This document shows positions 1 through 5,482 of a DNA stretch of 16,238 bases, piece by piece. Source of the DNA: RUG11247 sp050945995 (GTDB lineage Bacteria; Bacillota; Clostridia; Christensenellales; Aristaeellaceae). A program made the position numbers and the translations under genes. Below the pieces are notes generated by a model, which worked only from the letters and a program-made list of their open reading frames with translations, was not told the DNA's origin and did not search any database. The stretch is taken from the NCBI GenBank assembly GCA_050945995.1, contig JBMNUA010000032.1:1-16238 (forward strand), in the 5' to 3' direction. The number at the start of each line of letters is the position of its first letter. Position 1 is the first letter of the stretch.

Positions 1-173
1 TAGGCGGAGCCTTCCGGTCCCTCGAGGATTGCCGCGGACACGCGGCGCACGGTCTCCTCCGCCTGCTGCGCGTCCTGCTTGTTGGTAAACGGGATGTCCT
101 CAAAGTTGCGCGCGAGCCGCACGCGGGTGGAGACGACGACATCCTGTTCGGGGGCGGAAACGTATTCAACCAT
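1..173 (-). CDS. mcsB: Protein-arginine kinase McsB, N-terminal part (cut by window edge)
   Basis: McsB phosphorylates arginine residues on misfolded proteins and on CtsR, which marks them for ClpCP degradation. Only the first 57 codons are present; the gene runs off the left edge. The translation begins MVEYVSAPEQDVVVSTRVRL and continues through LARN and IPF. The STRVRLARN block is the N-terminal nucleotide-binding signature of McsB and the related phosphagen kinases. The ATG lies inside the end of mcsA in another frame (the ATG at 171-173, the mcsA TGA at 166-168), an 8-base overlap that suggests translational coupling. The place after ctsR and mcsA is the standard Firmicutes order, and clpC would be expected next. 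The catalytic residues lie outside the window, so activity cannot be judged. Confidence 0.93.
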   Translation of the reverse strand, partial: MVEYVSAPEQDVVVSTRVRLARNFEDIPFTNKQDAQQAEETVRRVSAAILEGPEGSA

Positions 174-696
174 TCGCTTCAGCCTCCTCGAGTTGGGCGG
201 TCAGCGAGCGGATTTGATCGCGTATCTGCGCCGCCTGTTCGTATTCCTCGGAGGCAATTGCCTTGACGAGGTTCTGCTTTAGTTTGTCAATGTTCATTTT
301 GATGGATACATCGTTTTGTATGCCGCCGGGCATGCGCCCCGCGTGCTGGAGATTGCCGTGCACCCGAAGCAGCAGCGCCTCGAGCGGTTCGCGGAACGCG
401 GCGTAGCAATTGGAGCACCCGAGCCTGCCGTTTTTCCGAAACTCGCCGTAGGTGGTGCCGCAGCCATCGCAGACGAGCGCGCTCGTCTCCTCATCGGGCG
501 CCTCGGCGTTATCCGAGCCCTTCGATTCGAAAATGCCGCTTAAAATGCCCGCAAGGTTTGAAAAATCGAGTCCGGGAATGCGGCGCTGGTATTTTGCCAT
601 GCACACGGCGCATAGGTTTTTTTCGCGGACGCCGTCCTCCGATACCGCCTTTAAGTGAAAATTTGCGGGGCGGACGCTGCAGTCGTCGCACATCAT
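166..696 (-). CDS. mcsA: McsA, zinc-binding activator of McsB
   Basis: McsA activates the arginine kinase McsB and modulates CtsR and ClpC in the cytoplasm. The 176-residue protein shows two zinc-binding units made of four CxxC pairs: C3/C6, C29/C32, C76/C79 and C94/C97. A C-terminal UVR-like helical pair follows at about residues 138-167, with EYEQAAQIRDQI as its core. This is the usual McsA layout and length. I chose the ATG at 694-696 because a GAGGGGG ribosome-binding site sits 9 bases upstream and because McsA proteins normally start right before the first CxxC. An ATG nine bases earlier (703-705) would touch that ribosome-binding site. The 3' end of ctsR (stop at 698-700) abuts the start, and the 5' end of mcsB overlaps the stop, so the three genes form one tightly packed operon. 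Confidence 0.93.
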   Translation of the reverse strand: MMCDDCSVRPANFHLKAVSEDGVREKNLCAVCMAKYQRRIPGLDFSNLAGILSGIFESKGSDNAEAPDEETSALVCDGCGTTYGEFRKNGRLGCSNCYAAFREPLEALLLRVHGNLQHAGRMPGGIQNDVSIKMNIDKLKQNLVKAIASEEYEQAAQIRDQIRSLTAQLEEAEANG

Positions 697-697
697 A

Positions 698-1168
698 TCA
701 ATCATCCCCCTCGATGTTCCGAAATACTTGAACGATCATACTCTGCAGGACGGATGCCCGCAGCACATCCTTTGCGCTCACGGGGAGGGCAAGGGCGTTT
801 CGGCTGACCGCCGCGCGGACGATCCGCGCTTCGTTTGTCGTCAACAGCTTGCGATCGAGCAGATGGCGGATGATCGCCACCGCGCTGTCCTCGTCGATCG
901 CGTTGCCGATGCGCTTGGTCAGCGCGCTCAACAGGCTGCCCGCGGAGCGTTCGCGCATCCGCACAATTCTTATATACCCACCGCCACCGCGCCTTGACTC
1001 AATAATATACCCGTGATCGACGGTAAAACGCGTCGCGAGTACGTAATTTATCTGTGAAGGGGCGCAGCCAAAGTGCTGGGCAAGCTCGTTTCGCCGCAGC
1101 TCGATCTGGGCATCGCCCTCCATTAATTCTTTTATAAACTGTTCTATGCTATCGCTCAACTGTGCCAT
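698..1168 (-). CDS. ctsR: CtsR, repressor of class III heat-shock genes
   Basis: CtsR is a dimeric winged-helix repressor that blocks transcription of clp genes and of its own operon until heat or McsB activity inactivates it. The 156-residue product starts MAQLSDSIEQFIKELM. It contains the recognition region around QHFGCAPSQINYVLATRF and the diagnostic glycine-rich wing RRGGGGYIRIVR at about residues 59-70. The length matches the family. The start is the ATG at 1166-1168, preceded by a GCGAGGTGA ribosome-binding site; longer in-frame starts would lie inside the promoter. A sigma-A promoter overlapped by a CtsR operator sits directly upstream, so autoregulation is expected. mcsA follows with no gap. 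Confidence 0.95.
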   Translation of the reverse strand: MAQLSDSIEQFIKELMEGDAQIELRRNELAQHFGCAPSQINYVLATRFTVDHGYIIESRRGGGGYIRIVRMRERSAGSLLSALTKRIGNAIDEDSAVAIIRHLLDRKLLTTNEARIVRAAVSRNALALPVSAKDVLRASVLQSMIVQVFRNIEGDD

Positions 1169-1182
1169 ATCATTCACCTCGC

Positions 1183-1199
1183 ATTGACCTTCTTTGACT
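1183..1199 (-). promoter_or_regulatory. CtsR operator (tandem heptamer)
   Basis: The minus strand reads AGTCAAAGAAGGTCAAT. The known CtsR box is two direct heptamers, RGTCAAA, separated by three bases (NAN). Here both heptamers and the spacing fit, with one mismatch at the last base. The site starts right after the -10 box and covers the expected transcription start, so bound CtsR would block the polymerase. This is direct evidence for autoregulation of ctsR-mcsA-mcsB. Confidence 0.88.
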
Positions 1200-1228
1200 A
1201 TTATAGCACGGCGCGAGGTGAATGGCAA
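1200..1228 (-). promoter_or_regulatory. Sigma-A promoter of the ctsR operon
   Basis: On the minus strand the -35 box TTGCCA (1223-1228) is separated by exactly 17 bases from the -10 box TATAAT (1200-1205). A TG one base before the -10 gives an extended -10. It matches the consensus at 11 of 12 hexamer positions. The predicted start of transcription falls inside the CtsR operator that follows. Confidence 0.85.
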
Positions 1229-1243
1229 GCGGTAAAAATGGAT

Positions 1244-1936
1244 CTACAGGATGTCGGTTGCGAGCGCGGTTTCGAGTACGCGAATCGAGTTGTCCGCGGC
1301 AAGTTTCGCAAATTTTGCGAATTCCATGGCGTGATCGTCGTCGGTTGAATCGGAGATCGCGCGTATGACGGCGCACCGAACCCCCGCGATGCGGCAGACC
1401 TGCGCAATCGCGCCGGATTCCATGTCGCAAGCCGCCGCGCCGAAGGTTTTGACGATCCATTCCTTGCGCTCTTTCGCGTATACAAACTGGTCGCCCGAGG
1501 CGATGCGCGCGGGAATCGCCTTGAGATCCAAAGCCTTTGCCGCACCGAGGATCGCGCTTGCCGCCCGTGCGTCCAATGGGAATTCTACCATGCCGACGGT
1601 TGAAACGTAGCCGATCGCGTCCCCGCAGGCGGTGGTATCGACATCGTGCTGCACAGCGTCCGTGCCCACAGCGATATCCAGTATGCCCAATTCCTGTGAT
1701 AAACTTCCGGCAACGCCCGTATTGATGATCAATTCGGGCGCATATGTCAGGATCATCGTCTGCGCGCAGATGGCGGCGTTGACCTTGCCCACGCCGCATT
1801 TCGCGATCACTACCTCGCGCCCCGCGAGTTTCCCGCGCATGAACCGATAGCCGTAAGCCTCTTCCGCAGTCGCGCCGTCGAGCGCGCGCATGAGCGCAGC
1901 GACCTCGATCTCGAGCGCGCCAAGGATTCCGATCAT
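1244..1936 (-). CDS. mtnN: 5'-methylthioadenosine/S-adenosylhomocysteine nucleosidase
   Basis: This cytoplasmic enzyme hydrolyses the N-glycosidic bond of methylthioadenosine and S-adenosylhomocysteine, releasing adenine. It removes inhibitory by-products of SAM-dependent reactions and feeds methionine salvage. The 230-residue protein starts MIGILGALEIEVAAL, matching the family start that carries the first active-site Glu (E11 here). It also has INTGVAGSL (residues 71-79), the substrate-binding CDMESGAIAQVC with E173, and the catalytic Asp in RAISDSTDDD (D196). The length is normal for MtnN/Pfs. Its ATG overlaps the stop of ispDF by four bases (ATGA at 1933-1936), so it is probably translated by coupling as the last gene of the hup-rqcP-ispDF-mtnN unit. 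I saw no convincing terminator between its stop and the ctsR promoter about 15 bases further on. Confidence 0.95.
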   Translation of the reverse strand: MIGILGALEIEVAALMRALDGATAEEAYGYRFMRGKLAGREVVIAKCGVGKVNAAICAQTMILTYAPELIINTGVAGSLSQELGILDIAVGTDAVQHDVDTTACGDAIGYVSTVGMVEFPLDARAASAILGAAKALDLKAIPARIASGDQFVYAKERKEWIVKTFGAAACDMESGAIAQVCRIAGVRCAVIRAISDSTDDDHAMEFAKFAKLAADNSIRVLETALATDIL

Positions 1937-3078
1937 AAAACTCCCTCCCCCGCGATGACGACCGCGGCGTGCGCGGAAATCCCCTCCTGCGCGCCCTCGA
2001 AGCCCATGCGCTCCGTGGAGGTCGCCTTGACATTCACGCGGTCTATCGGCACGCCCAGCGCGCCGGCGACGGTTTCGCGCATCCGCTCCATATATGGCGC
2101 GAGCTTCGGGCGCTGCGCGACGATGGTGATGTCCGCGTTTGACAGGACATATCCCGCCGCGGACAGCTTTTCTACGACCGAGCGGAGCAGGACCAGCGAC
2201 GAGATGTCGCGGTATTCCTCCCCCGTGTCCGGGAAATGGCGACCGATGTCCCCGAGCGCGGCCGCCCCGAGCATTGCATCCATGAGCGCGTGCAGGGCGA
2301 CGTCGGCATCCGAATGACCGAGCAACCCGCGCTCGTGCGGGATTTCCACGCCGCAGAGGATGAGTTTTCGGTCTTCGCCGAGCCGATGGGCGTCGTAGCC
2401 GTGTCCGACGCGTATGTTGGGCAGGTTTTGCATAAAATCGCTCCGTGTGGTCAACTTTTTGTTGTGTTCCGCGCCGCGCGCGGTGACGAGCCGCACGCCG
2501 CCAATGTAGCGCTCGTACAGCGCCGCGTCGTCCGTGGCAAGGTAGCCGTCCGCCGCCGCGCGCATGTGCGCTTCGACGATTTGTTGAAGCCGAAAGCTCT
2601 GCGGCGTCTGTACGGCGTACAGCGCGCTCCGCTCGGGTGTGTGGATGGCGCCGTCGTGGGCGCGCTGCTTAATCGTATCGGTGACAGGCGTTGAAATCAC
2701 GCCGCTGCCGTGCGCATTCGCGGACGCGAGCGTCGCTTCGATGATTTCGCGGGTGACGAACGGGCGGGCGGCGTCATGGATGGCGATGATATCGATATCC
2801 TCCGGAGCAGACTTCAGTCCGTTCAATACCGACTCCTGCCTGTTTTTACCGCCATGCACGACCGACCGAACAAACTCCGGTATGTTTTCCTGTGCAAGGC
2901 GCGCTTCATCCTCCGCTGATACGACGAGCGTCGCACCCTCAAACAGCCCGCTGTCCGCAAATGCCGAAAGGCACCTGCTGAGCACGCTCGTTCCCCCGAG
3001 GGGCATGTAAACCTTGTTGATGTCAAACCCCGCGCGCGCGCCCTTGCCCGCCGCGACGATGACCGCCCATGCCTTCAT
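1933..3078 (-). CDS. ispDF: Bifunctional IspD/IspF enzyme of the MEP isoprenoid pathway
   Basis: IspD couples MEP to CTP, and IspF cyclises CDP-ME-2-phosphate to MEcPP. Both make isoprenoid precursors in the cytoplasm. The 381-residue protein is a fusion. Residues 1 to about 215 are IspD, with the nucleotide loop VIVAAGKGARAG, then INKVYMPLGG, IAIHDAARPFV and AVQTPQSF. The rest is IspF, with VGHGYDAHRLG (metal ligands Asp and His), GHSDADVALHALMDA and FPDTGEEYRD. The family PKQ motif near the N-terminus is INKV here, and the Lys is kept. The start is the ATG at 3076-3078, which overlaps the rqcP stop (ATGA); a longer open frame upstream only overlaps rqcP. A GGAG seven bases before an internal Met codon at 2431-2433 could also allow a separate 166-residue IspF. 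IspD and IspF are more often separate genes in Firmicutes. Confidence 0.95.
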   Translation of the reverse strand: MKAWAVIVAAGKGARAGFDINKVYMPLGGTSVLSRCLSAFADSGLFEGATLVVSAEDEARLAQENIPEFVRSVVHGGKNRQESVLNGLKSAPEDIDIIAIHDAARPFVTREIIEATLASANAHGSGVISTPVTDTIKQRAHDGAIHTPERSALYAVQTPQSFRLQQIVEAHMRAAADGYLATDDAALYERYIGGVRLVTARGAEHNKKLTTRSDFMQNLPNIRVGHGYDAHRLGEDRKLILCGVEIPHERGLLGHSDADVALHALMDAMLGAAALGDIGRHFPDTGEEYRDISSLVLLRSVVEKLSAAGYVLSNADITIVAQRPKLAPYMERMRETVAGALGVPIDRVNVKATSTERMGFEGAQEGISAHAAVVIAGEGVL

Positions 3079-3374
3079 GGGATCACGCGGTACATCTCCG
3101 CGGCGTCCTGCTTCATGGCGTGCTCGGAGATCGTGAGAATCTCGTATTCCGTGTATTTTTCGCCAAAGCGCATGCCGATGCGGTCGCCGACCTTCACGGA
3201 TGTGCCCGATTTCGCTTCCTTGCCATTGACGCTGATGTGACCGGTCGCGCACGCATCGTTTGCGACGCTGCGCCGCTTGATGATGCGCGAAACCTTGAGA
3301 AACTTATCCAGCCGCATGCTGGTTGCGACCTCGCGCGCGGCAGGTGCTTTCGACTGCATCGCTTTTCTGCTCAT
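3075..3374 (-). CDS. rqcP: RqcP-type S4 RNA-binding protein (YabO family)
   Basis: RqcP works with RqcH on obstructed 50S subunits, where it helps add C-terminal alanine tails to stalled nascent chains (ribosome-associated quality control). The protein has an S4 domain starting MRLDKFLKVSRIIKRRSVAN, followed by GHISVNGKEAKSGTSVKVGD and a short basic/acidic tail. This is very close to the Bacillus YabO/RqcP pattern. With the start at 3372-3374 it has 99 residues, about a dozen more than usual, because of a 19-residue basic N-terminal extension. That start is preceded by a strong GGAGG eight bases upstream. A second possible start is the Met of MRLDKF (3315-3317), with GAGGT ten bases before it. 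The gene follows hup and its stop overlaps the ispDF ATG. Confidence 0.9.
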   Translation of the reverse strand: MSRKAMQSKAPAAREVATSMRLDKFLKVSRIIKRRSVANDACATGHISVNGKEAKSGTSVKVGDRIGMRFGEKYTEYEILTISEHAMKQDAAEMYRVIP

Positions 3375-3398
3375 ATTCCATTCCTCCAAATAAATGAA

Positions 3399-3424
3399 AG
3401 GGCTGCTTTCGTGAAAGCGGCCCT
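3399..3424 (-). terminator. Hairpin between hup and rqcP, weak terminator or attenuator
   Basis: An inverted repeat pairs GGGC-GCTTTC with its complement over about 11 positions with one mismatch and a loop of two to four bases. On the minus strand it is followed by TTTCATTTATTT, a broken T-tract, and then by the rqcP ribosome-binding site. It could partially stop hup transcription so that the abundant hup message exceeds rqcP message. The weak T-tract argues against a full stop. Confidence 0.5.
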
Positions 3425-3441
3425 CACAATCATCCGTTATG

Positions 3442-3711
3442 TTAAAATTCGTCCTTGAAGCTCTTACCGGCCTTGAACACCGGAGATTTGGAGGCCGCGA
3501 TCTCAATGGGCTCGCCCGTCGCGGGGTTGCGTCCGGTGCGGGCGGGGCGATCCTTCACTTCAAAGGTGCCAAATCCCATCAGCTGCACCTTGTCGCCCTC
3601 TTTGAGCGCCTCGGTGATCGTCTGGGTAAAAGCCGCAACGGCGGCTTCGGATTGCTTGCGGGTCAGCCCGGCTTTCTCGGCGACCTTCGCCACAAATTCC
3701 GCCTTGTTCAT
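3442..3711 (-). CDS. hup: HU family histone-like DNA-binding protein
   Basis: HU is a small basic dimer that bends and compacts DNA without strict sequence specificity. The 89-residue product starts MNKAEFVAKVAEKAGLTRKQ and has the beta-arm landmarks MGFGTFEVKDRPARTGRNPA (about residues 45-64), then TGEPIEIAASKSPVFKAGK. Length and motifs are those of a standard HU. The start at 3709-3711 has GGAGGG seven bases upstream; an in-frame ATG five codons earlier overlaps that site and is unlikely. A promoter with a perfect TATAAT lies about 40 bases upstream, giving hup its own transcription start. The place between yabN and rqcP is seen in several Clostridia (from general knowledge). Rqcp, ispDF and mtnN lie downstream in the same direction. 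Confidence 0.96.
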   Translation of the reverse strand: MNKAEFVAKVAEKAGLTRKQSEAAVAAFTQTITEALKEGDKVQLMGFGTFEVKDRPARTGRNPATGEPIEIAASKSPVFKAGKSFKDEF

Positions 3712-3733
3712 TCGTGTTCCCTCCATATTATCG

Positions 3734-3748
3734 ACATCATTTTGATGT
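3734..3748. repeat. Small palindrome at the hup transcription start
   Basis: ACATCA and TGATGT are perfect inverted arms separated by three bases. The element lies 6 to 20 bases downstream of the hup -10 box, so it covers the expected start of transcription. It may be an operator or a short 5' hairpin that stabilises the message; the sequence does not decide between them. Confidence 0.45.
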
Positions 3749-3753
3749 TGATT

Positions 3754-3782
3754 ATTATAGCACAGTTTTATCCATATGACGA
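3754..3782 (-). promoter_or_regulatory. Sigma-A promoter of hup
   Basis: The -10 box TATAAT (3754-3759) is preceded by TGC, an extended -10. A TCGTCA -35 (3777-3782, four of six consensus bases) lies 17 bases upstream. The extended -10 is identical in its TGCTATAAT core to that of the ctsR promoter. The leader to the hup ATG is about 35-40 bases. Confidence 0.75.
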
Positions 3783-3838
3783 GGGGGCAATGTTAATTTT
3801 TGCTATCCAAGCCCCGATCCGCGGGGGATTTCCGCCCG

Positions 3839-4660
3839 CTATGGCGCGTCGAGCAGGTCGGCGCATGCATCCGCGATGATATCTCGCAAATGGAATAATC
3901 CGCGATCTTCCGCATGCGCCGCCGCACCGGCAAGCTGAACTGCTATATCGCAAAGCGCATCGAATTCGATGTGCTGATAGGCGCATTCATCGCCGCGCGC
4001 GAGCGAAACCAGGTCGCGCATGGAGTAGGACGCGCGCTTGCGCAGATCGTGTTCCGGCAATATCAGCGCGCACATGCGGTGATCGTAGCGATCCAGGCGA
4101 TCGAGCGCGTAGAGCGCGATCCGGGCGATACCCTCGCCGCGCGAAACGAGCACCGGCGCGTCGTCGGCGTATGCTTCCATCAGGCGCAGCTTGACCTCGC
4201 TTGCGAGCGCGCGCGTGTCGATCTCGCGCACGAGCGTTGCACGCGCGGCGTCGGGCGCCATCTCCTCCCAGCGCGACGCCGGCACATGCAGCGTCTCACC
4301 ACCCGCAAAGCCCGTCAGCGCGCCTTCCGCGGGCGGACCGGGCACGAGCGTCGCGCCGCTTTGCGCGAGGATAACCGCGCTTTCATCGCGCAAATCGAGC
4401 ACGCAGTACACGACATCGCCCGTCTCGGCTTCCTTGGAAACATGCGCGGCGGCGGCGCGCGCATGCGCGTCAAAATCATCATAGGATTCATAGAGATGAT
4501 CGAGCGTGGAAAATGCGATGCCGTGCTCCCTCAGCCAATCGGCGCACCCGCATTCCTGCGTATGCAGGATCACCTTGCCGCCGCCCTTCAAAAGCTTGGC
4601 TGCGCGCAGCGTGAGCTGATCCGCGTCGCATCCCACGCCCACAACCGTAATCTTGCCCAA
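3839..4660 (-). CDS. YabN/MazG-family protein, shortened and degenerate
   Basis: Typical YabN-type proteins join a tetrapyrrole-methylase-like N-terminal domain to a MazG NTP pyrophosphohydrolase domain, at about 490 residues. This one has 273. The N-terminal part (1 to about 200) shows ITVVGVG, QLTLRAAKLL, LDHLYESYDDFDA, the characteristic ASEVKLRLMEAY (residues 153-164) and LYALDRLDRYDH. The usual SAM-loop GxGPGD is changed to GVGCDA. The C-terminal about 70 residues resemble a condensed MazG end (DALCDIAVQL, then AHAEDRGLFHLRDII), but the metal-binding EExxE and ExxD motifs are absent. The start is TTG at 4658-4660, with GGAGG ten bases upstream and a normal family N-terminus (GKITVVGVG). 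A longer GTG start would run through the promoter. It sits between spoVT and hup, where yabN is expected. Activity is doubtful. Confidence 0.8.
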   Translation of the reverse strand: MGKITVVGVGCDADQLTLRAAKLLKGGGKVILHTQECGCADWLREHGIAFSTLDHLYESYDDFDAHARAAAAHVSKEAETGDVVYCVLDLRDESAVILAQSGATLVPGPPAEGALTGFAGGETLHVPASRWEEMAPDAARATLVREIDTRALASEVKLRLMEAYADDAPVLVSRGEGIARIALYALDRLDRYDHRMCALILPEHDLRKRASYSMRDLVSLARGDECAYQHIEFDALCDIAVQLAGAAAHAEDRGLFHLRDIIADACADLLDAP

Positions 4661-4673
4661 GCGCCCACCACCT

Positions 4674-4702
4674 CCCGGGAGATTATACCATTCTCCCCCG
4701 GG
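4674..4702. repeat. Inverted repeat enclosing the -10 box after spoVT
   Basis: The plus-strand arms are CCCGGGAGA (4674-4682) and TCTCCCCCGGG (4692-4702). They pair over nine bases with a two-base bulge, and the loop carries most of the TATAAT. No T-run follows on the minus strand. It may act as a terminator-like end for spoVT, as an operator, or both. Confidence 0.5.
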
Positions 4703-4711
4703 CGCACGCAA
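4682..4711 (-). promoter_or_regulatory. Sigma-A-like promoter of the YabN/MazG-family gene
   Basis: The minus strand has TATAAT at 4682-4687 with TGG just before it, and a weaker TTGCGT at 4706-4711 with an 18-base spacer. The leader to the TTG start codon would be only about 15-20 bases. This promoter lies between the spoVT stop and the gene, which argues against the longer upstream start codon. Confidence 0.6.
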
Positions 4712-4714
4712 GCG

Positions 4715-5269
4715 TTACTGCTCCATTTGGCGTCCGATGATGGTGGCGGTCGTCTCGGCGACCTTCTGATCGATCTCCGTCATGCGCGCGCCGCTCTCGC
4801 GGCTTAAGAGTATGAGCCCGCCGATGATCTCGCCGTCGGCGAGGATGGGGACGATCACCTGGGCGGTGTATTGGTCGGCGCGGTCGTCATTGGTGATGGG
4901 GATCATTTTCGCGCTGTTTACAAGGTTCAAAACACTCGTCTGCCGGCTCTGGAGGATCTGATCCACCTCAGGGCTGAGCGGCTTTTCTGCAAGTTCCTTT
5001 TTCCCCGTGCCCGACGTCGATACCACGGCATCACGGTCGCTGATGCAGGCGATATGCCCCAGCGTGCGGTACAGGGAGTCCGTATAATCTTTGGCAATCG
5101 ACGCGATCTCGCCGATGGGCGAGTACTTCTTGAGCACCACTTCGCCATCGTGATCGGTAAAAATTTCCAGTGGATCGCCTTCTCTGATATGGAGAGTACG
5201 GCGTATTTCCTTTGGTATGACAACGCGCCCCAGTTCGTCAATCCTGCGCACAATACCTGTCGCTCTCAT
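4715..5269 (-). CDS. spoVT: SpoVT, AbrB-type stage V sporulation regulator
   Basis: In Bacillus, SpoVT is a forespore transcription factor that tunes the sigma-G regulon and spore maturation. The 184-residue product has an N-terminal AbrB swapped-hairpin domain (about residues 1-50) reading MRATGIVRRIDELGRVVIPK then EIRRTLHIREGDPLEIF. A GAF-like C-terminal domain (about 56-184) follows, with IVPILADGEIIGGLILLSR near its end. Length and sequence agree with SpoVT (178 residues in B. subtilis). The ATG at 5267-5269 is chosen because the AbrB domain begins there. A GGAGGG lies 13 bases upstream, somewhat far. A sigma-G-like promoter is present upstream. The neighbouring YabN-type gene is also spoVT's neighbourhood in Bacillus. 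This gene is the strongest sign that the organism forms spores. Confidence 0.95.
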   Translation of the reverse strand: MRATGIVRRIDELGRVVIPKEIRRTLHIREGDPLEIFTDHDGEVVLKKYSPIGEIASIAKDYTDSLYRTLGHIACISDRDAVVSTSGTGKKELAEKPLSPEVDQILQSRQTSVLNLVNSAKMIPITNDDRADQYTAQVIVPILADGEIIGGLILLSRESGARMTEIDQKVAETTATIIGRQMEQ

Positions 5270-5317
5270 AATATCTAAACTTCCCTCCGTCCGGTAATTG
5301 GGATCAAAAACCGTGCT

Positions 5318-5346
5318 TAGTATTTGTTTGGAGTGCCGAATTATGC
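5318..5346 (-). promoter_or_regulatory. Putative sigma-G promoter of spoVT
   Basis: On the minus strand GCATA (5342-5346) is followed after 17 bases by AATACTA (5318-5324). The Bacillus sigma-G consensus is GHATR, 17-18 bases, CATWHTA; only the first base of the -10 differs here. spoVT is a sigma-G gene in B. subtilis, so position and regulation agree. The leader is about 40 bases. Confidence 0.65.
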
Positions 5347-5364
5347 GCAAAGAATGCCAATGGT

Positions 5365-5387
5365 AAAATGCGAGAGTCTCGCGTTTT
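5365..5387. terminator. Short bidirectional terminator-like hairpin
   Basis: GCGAG and CTCGC pair around a three-base loop, flanked by AAAA on one side and TTTT on the other. Either strand therefore ends in a short U-run. It lies between the DUF1540 gene and the spoVT promoter and could stop read-through into spoVT. The stem is short, so efficiency is uncertain. Confidence 0.5.
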
Positions 5388-5449
5388 CATGAAGATGCGC
5401 AATGAAATGGACTGCGGCGATTGAAATCTTTGGCGCGCCAAGGACAAGC

Positions 5450-5476
5450 AGCGCCGGAGGGATTCCCCCCGGCGCT
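5450..5476 (-). terminator. GC-rich hairpin after the DUF1540 gene
   Basis: A 12-pair stem built on AGCGCCGG and its complement, with one G-U pair and a three-base loop, begins a few bases after the stop codon at 5483. The bases after it on the minus strand (GCTTGTCCTTGG) are only mildly T-rich. It is probably a terminator or a 3' stabilising hairpin, with the smaller hairpin at 5365-5387 as a second stop. Confidence 0.6.
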
Positions 5477-5482
5477 TCCGGA

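Noticed and set aside
1206..1243. Terminator between mtnN and the ctsR promoter
   Set aside because: A TTTTT occurs on the minus strand, but no stem precedes it, so I did not call a terminator.
1170..2033. Second minus-strand frame of 287 codons over mtnN
   Set aside because: It is an Arg-rich alternative frame of mtnN and ispDF, without a start signal or any recognisable motif.
3914..4807. Plus-strand open frame of 297 codons opposite the YabN-type gene
   Set aside because: I considered it because the minus-strand gene is degenerate. The minus frame has family motifs, a promoter and a ribosome-binding site; the plus frame has none and runs into spoVT.
5430..5441. 12-base palindrome TTGGCGCGCCAA
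   Set aside because: It is GC-rich and self-complementary but short, has no partner copy or T-run, and could easily occur by chance.
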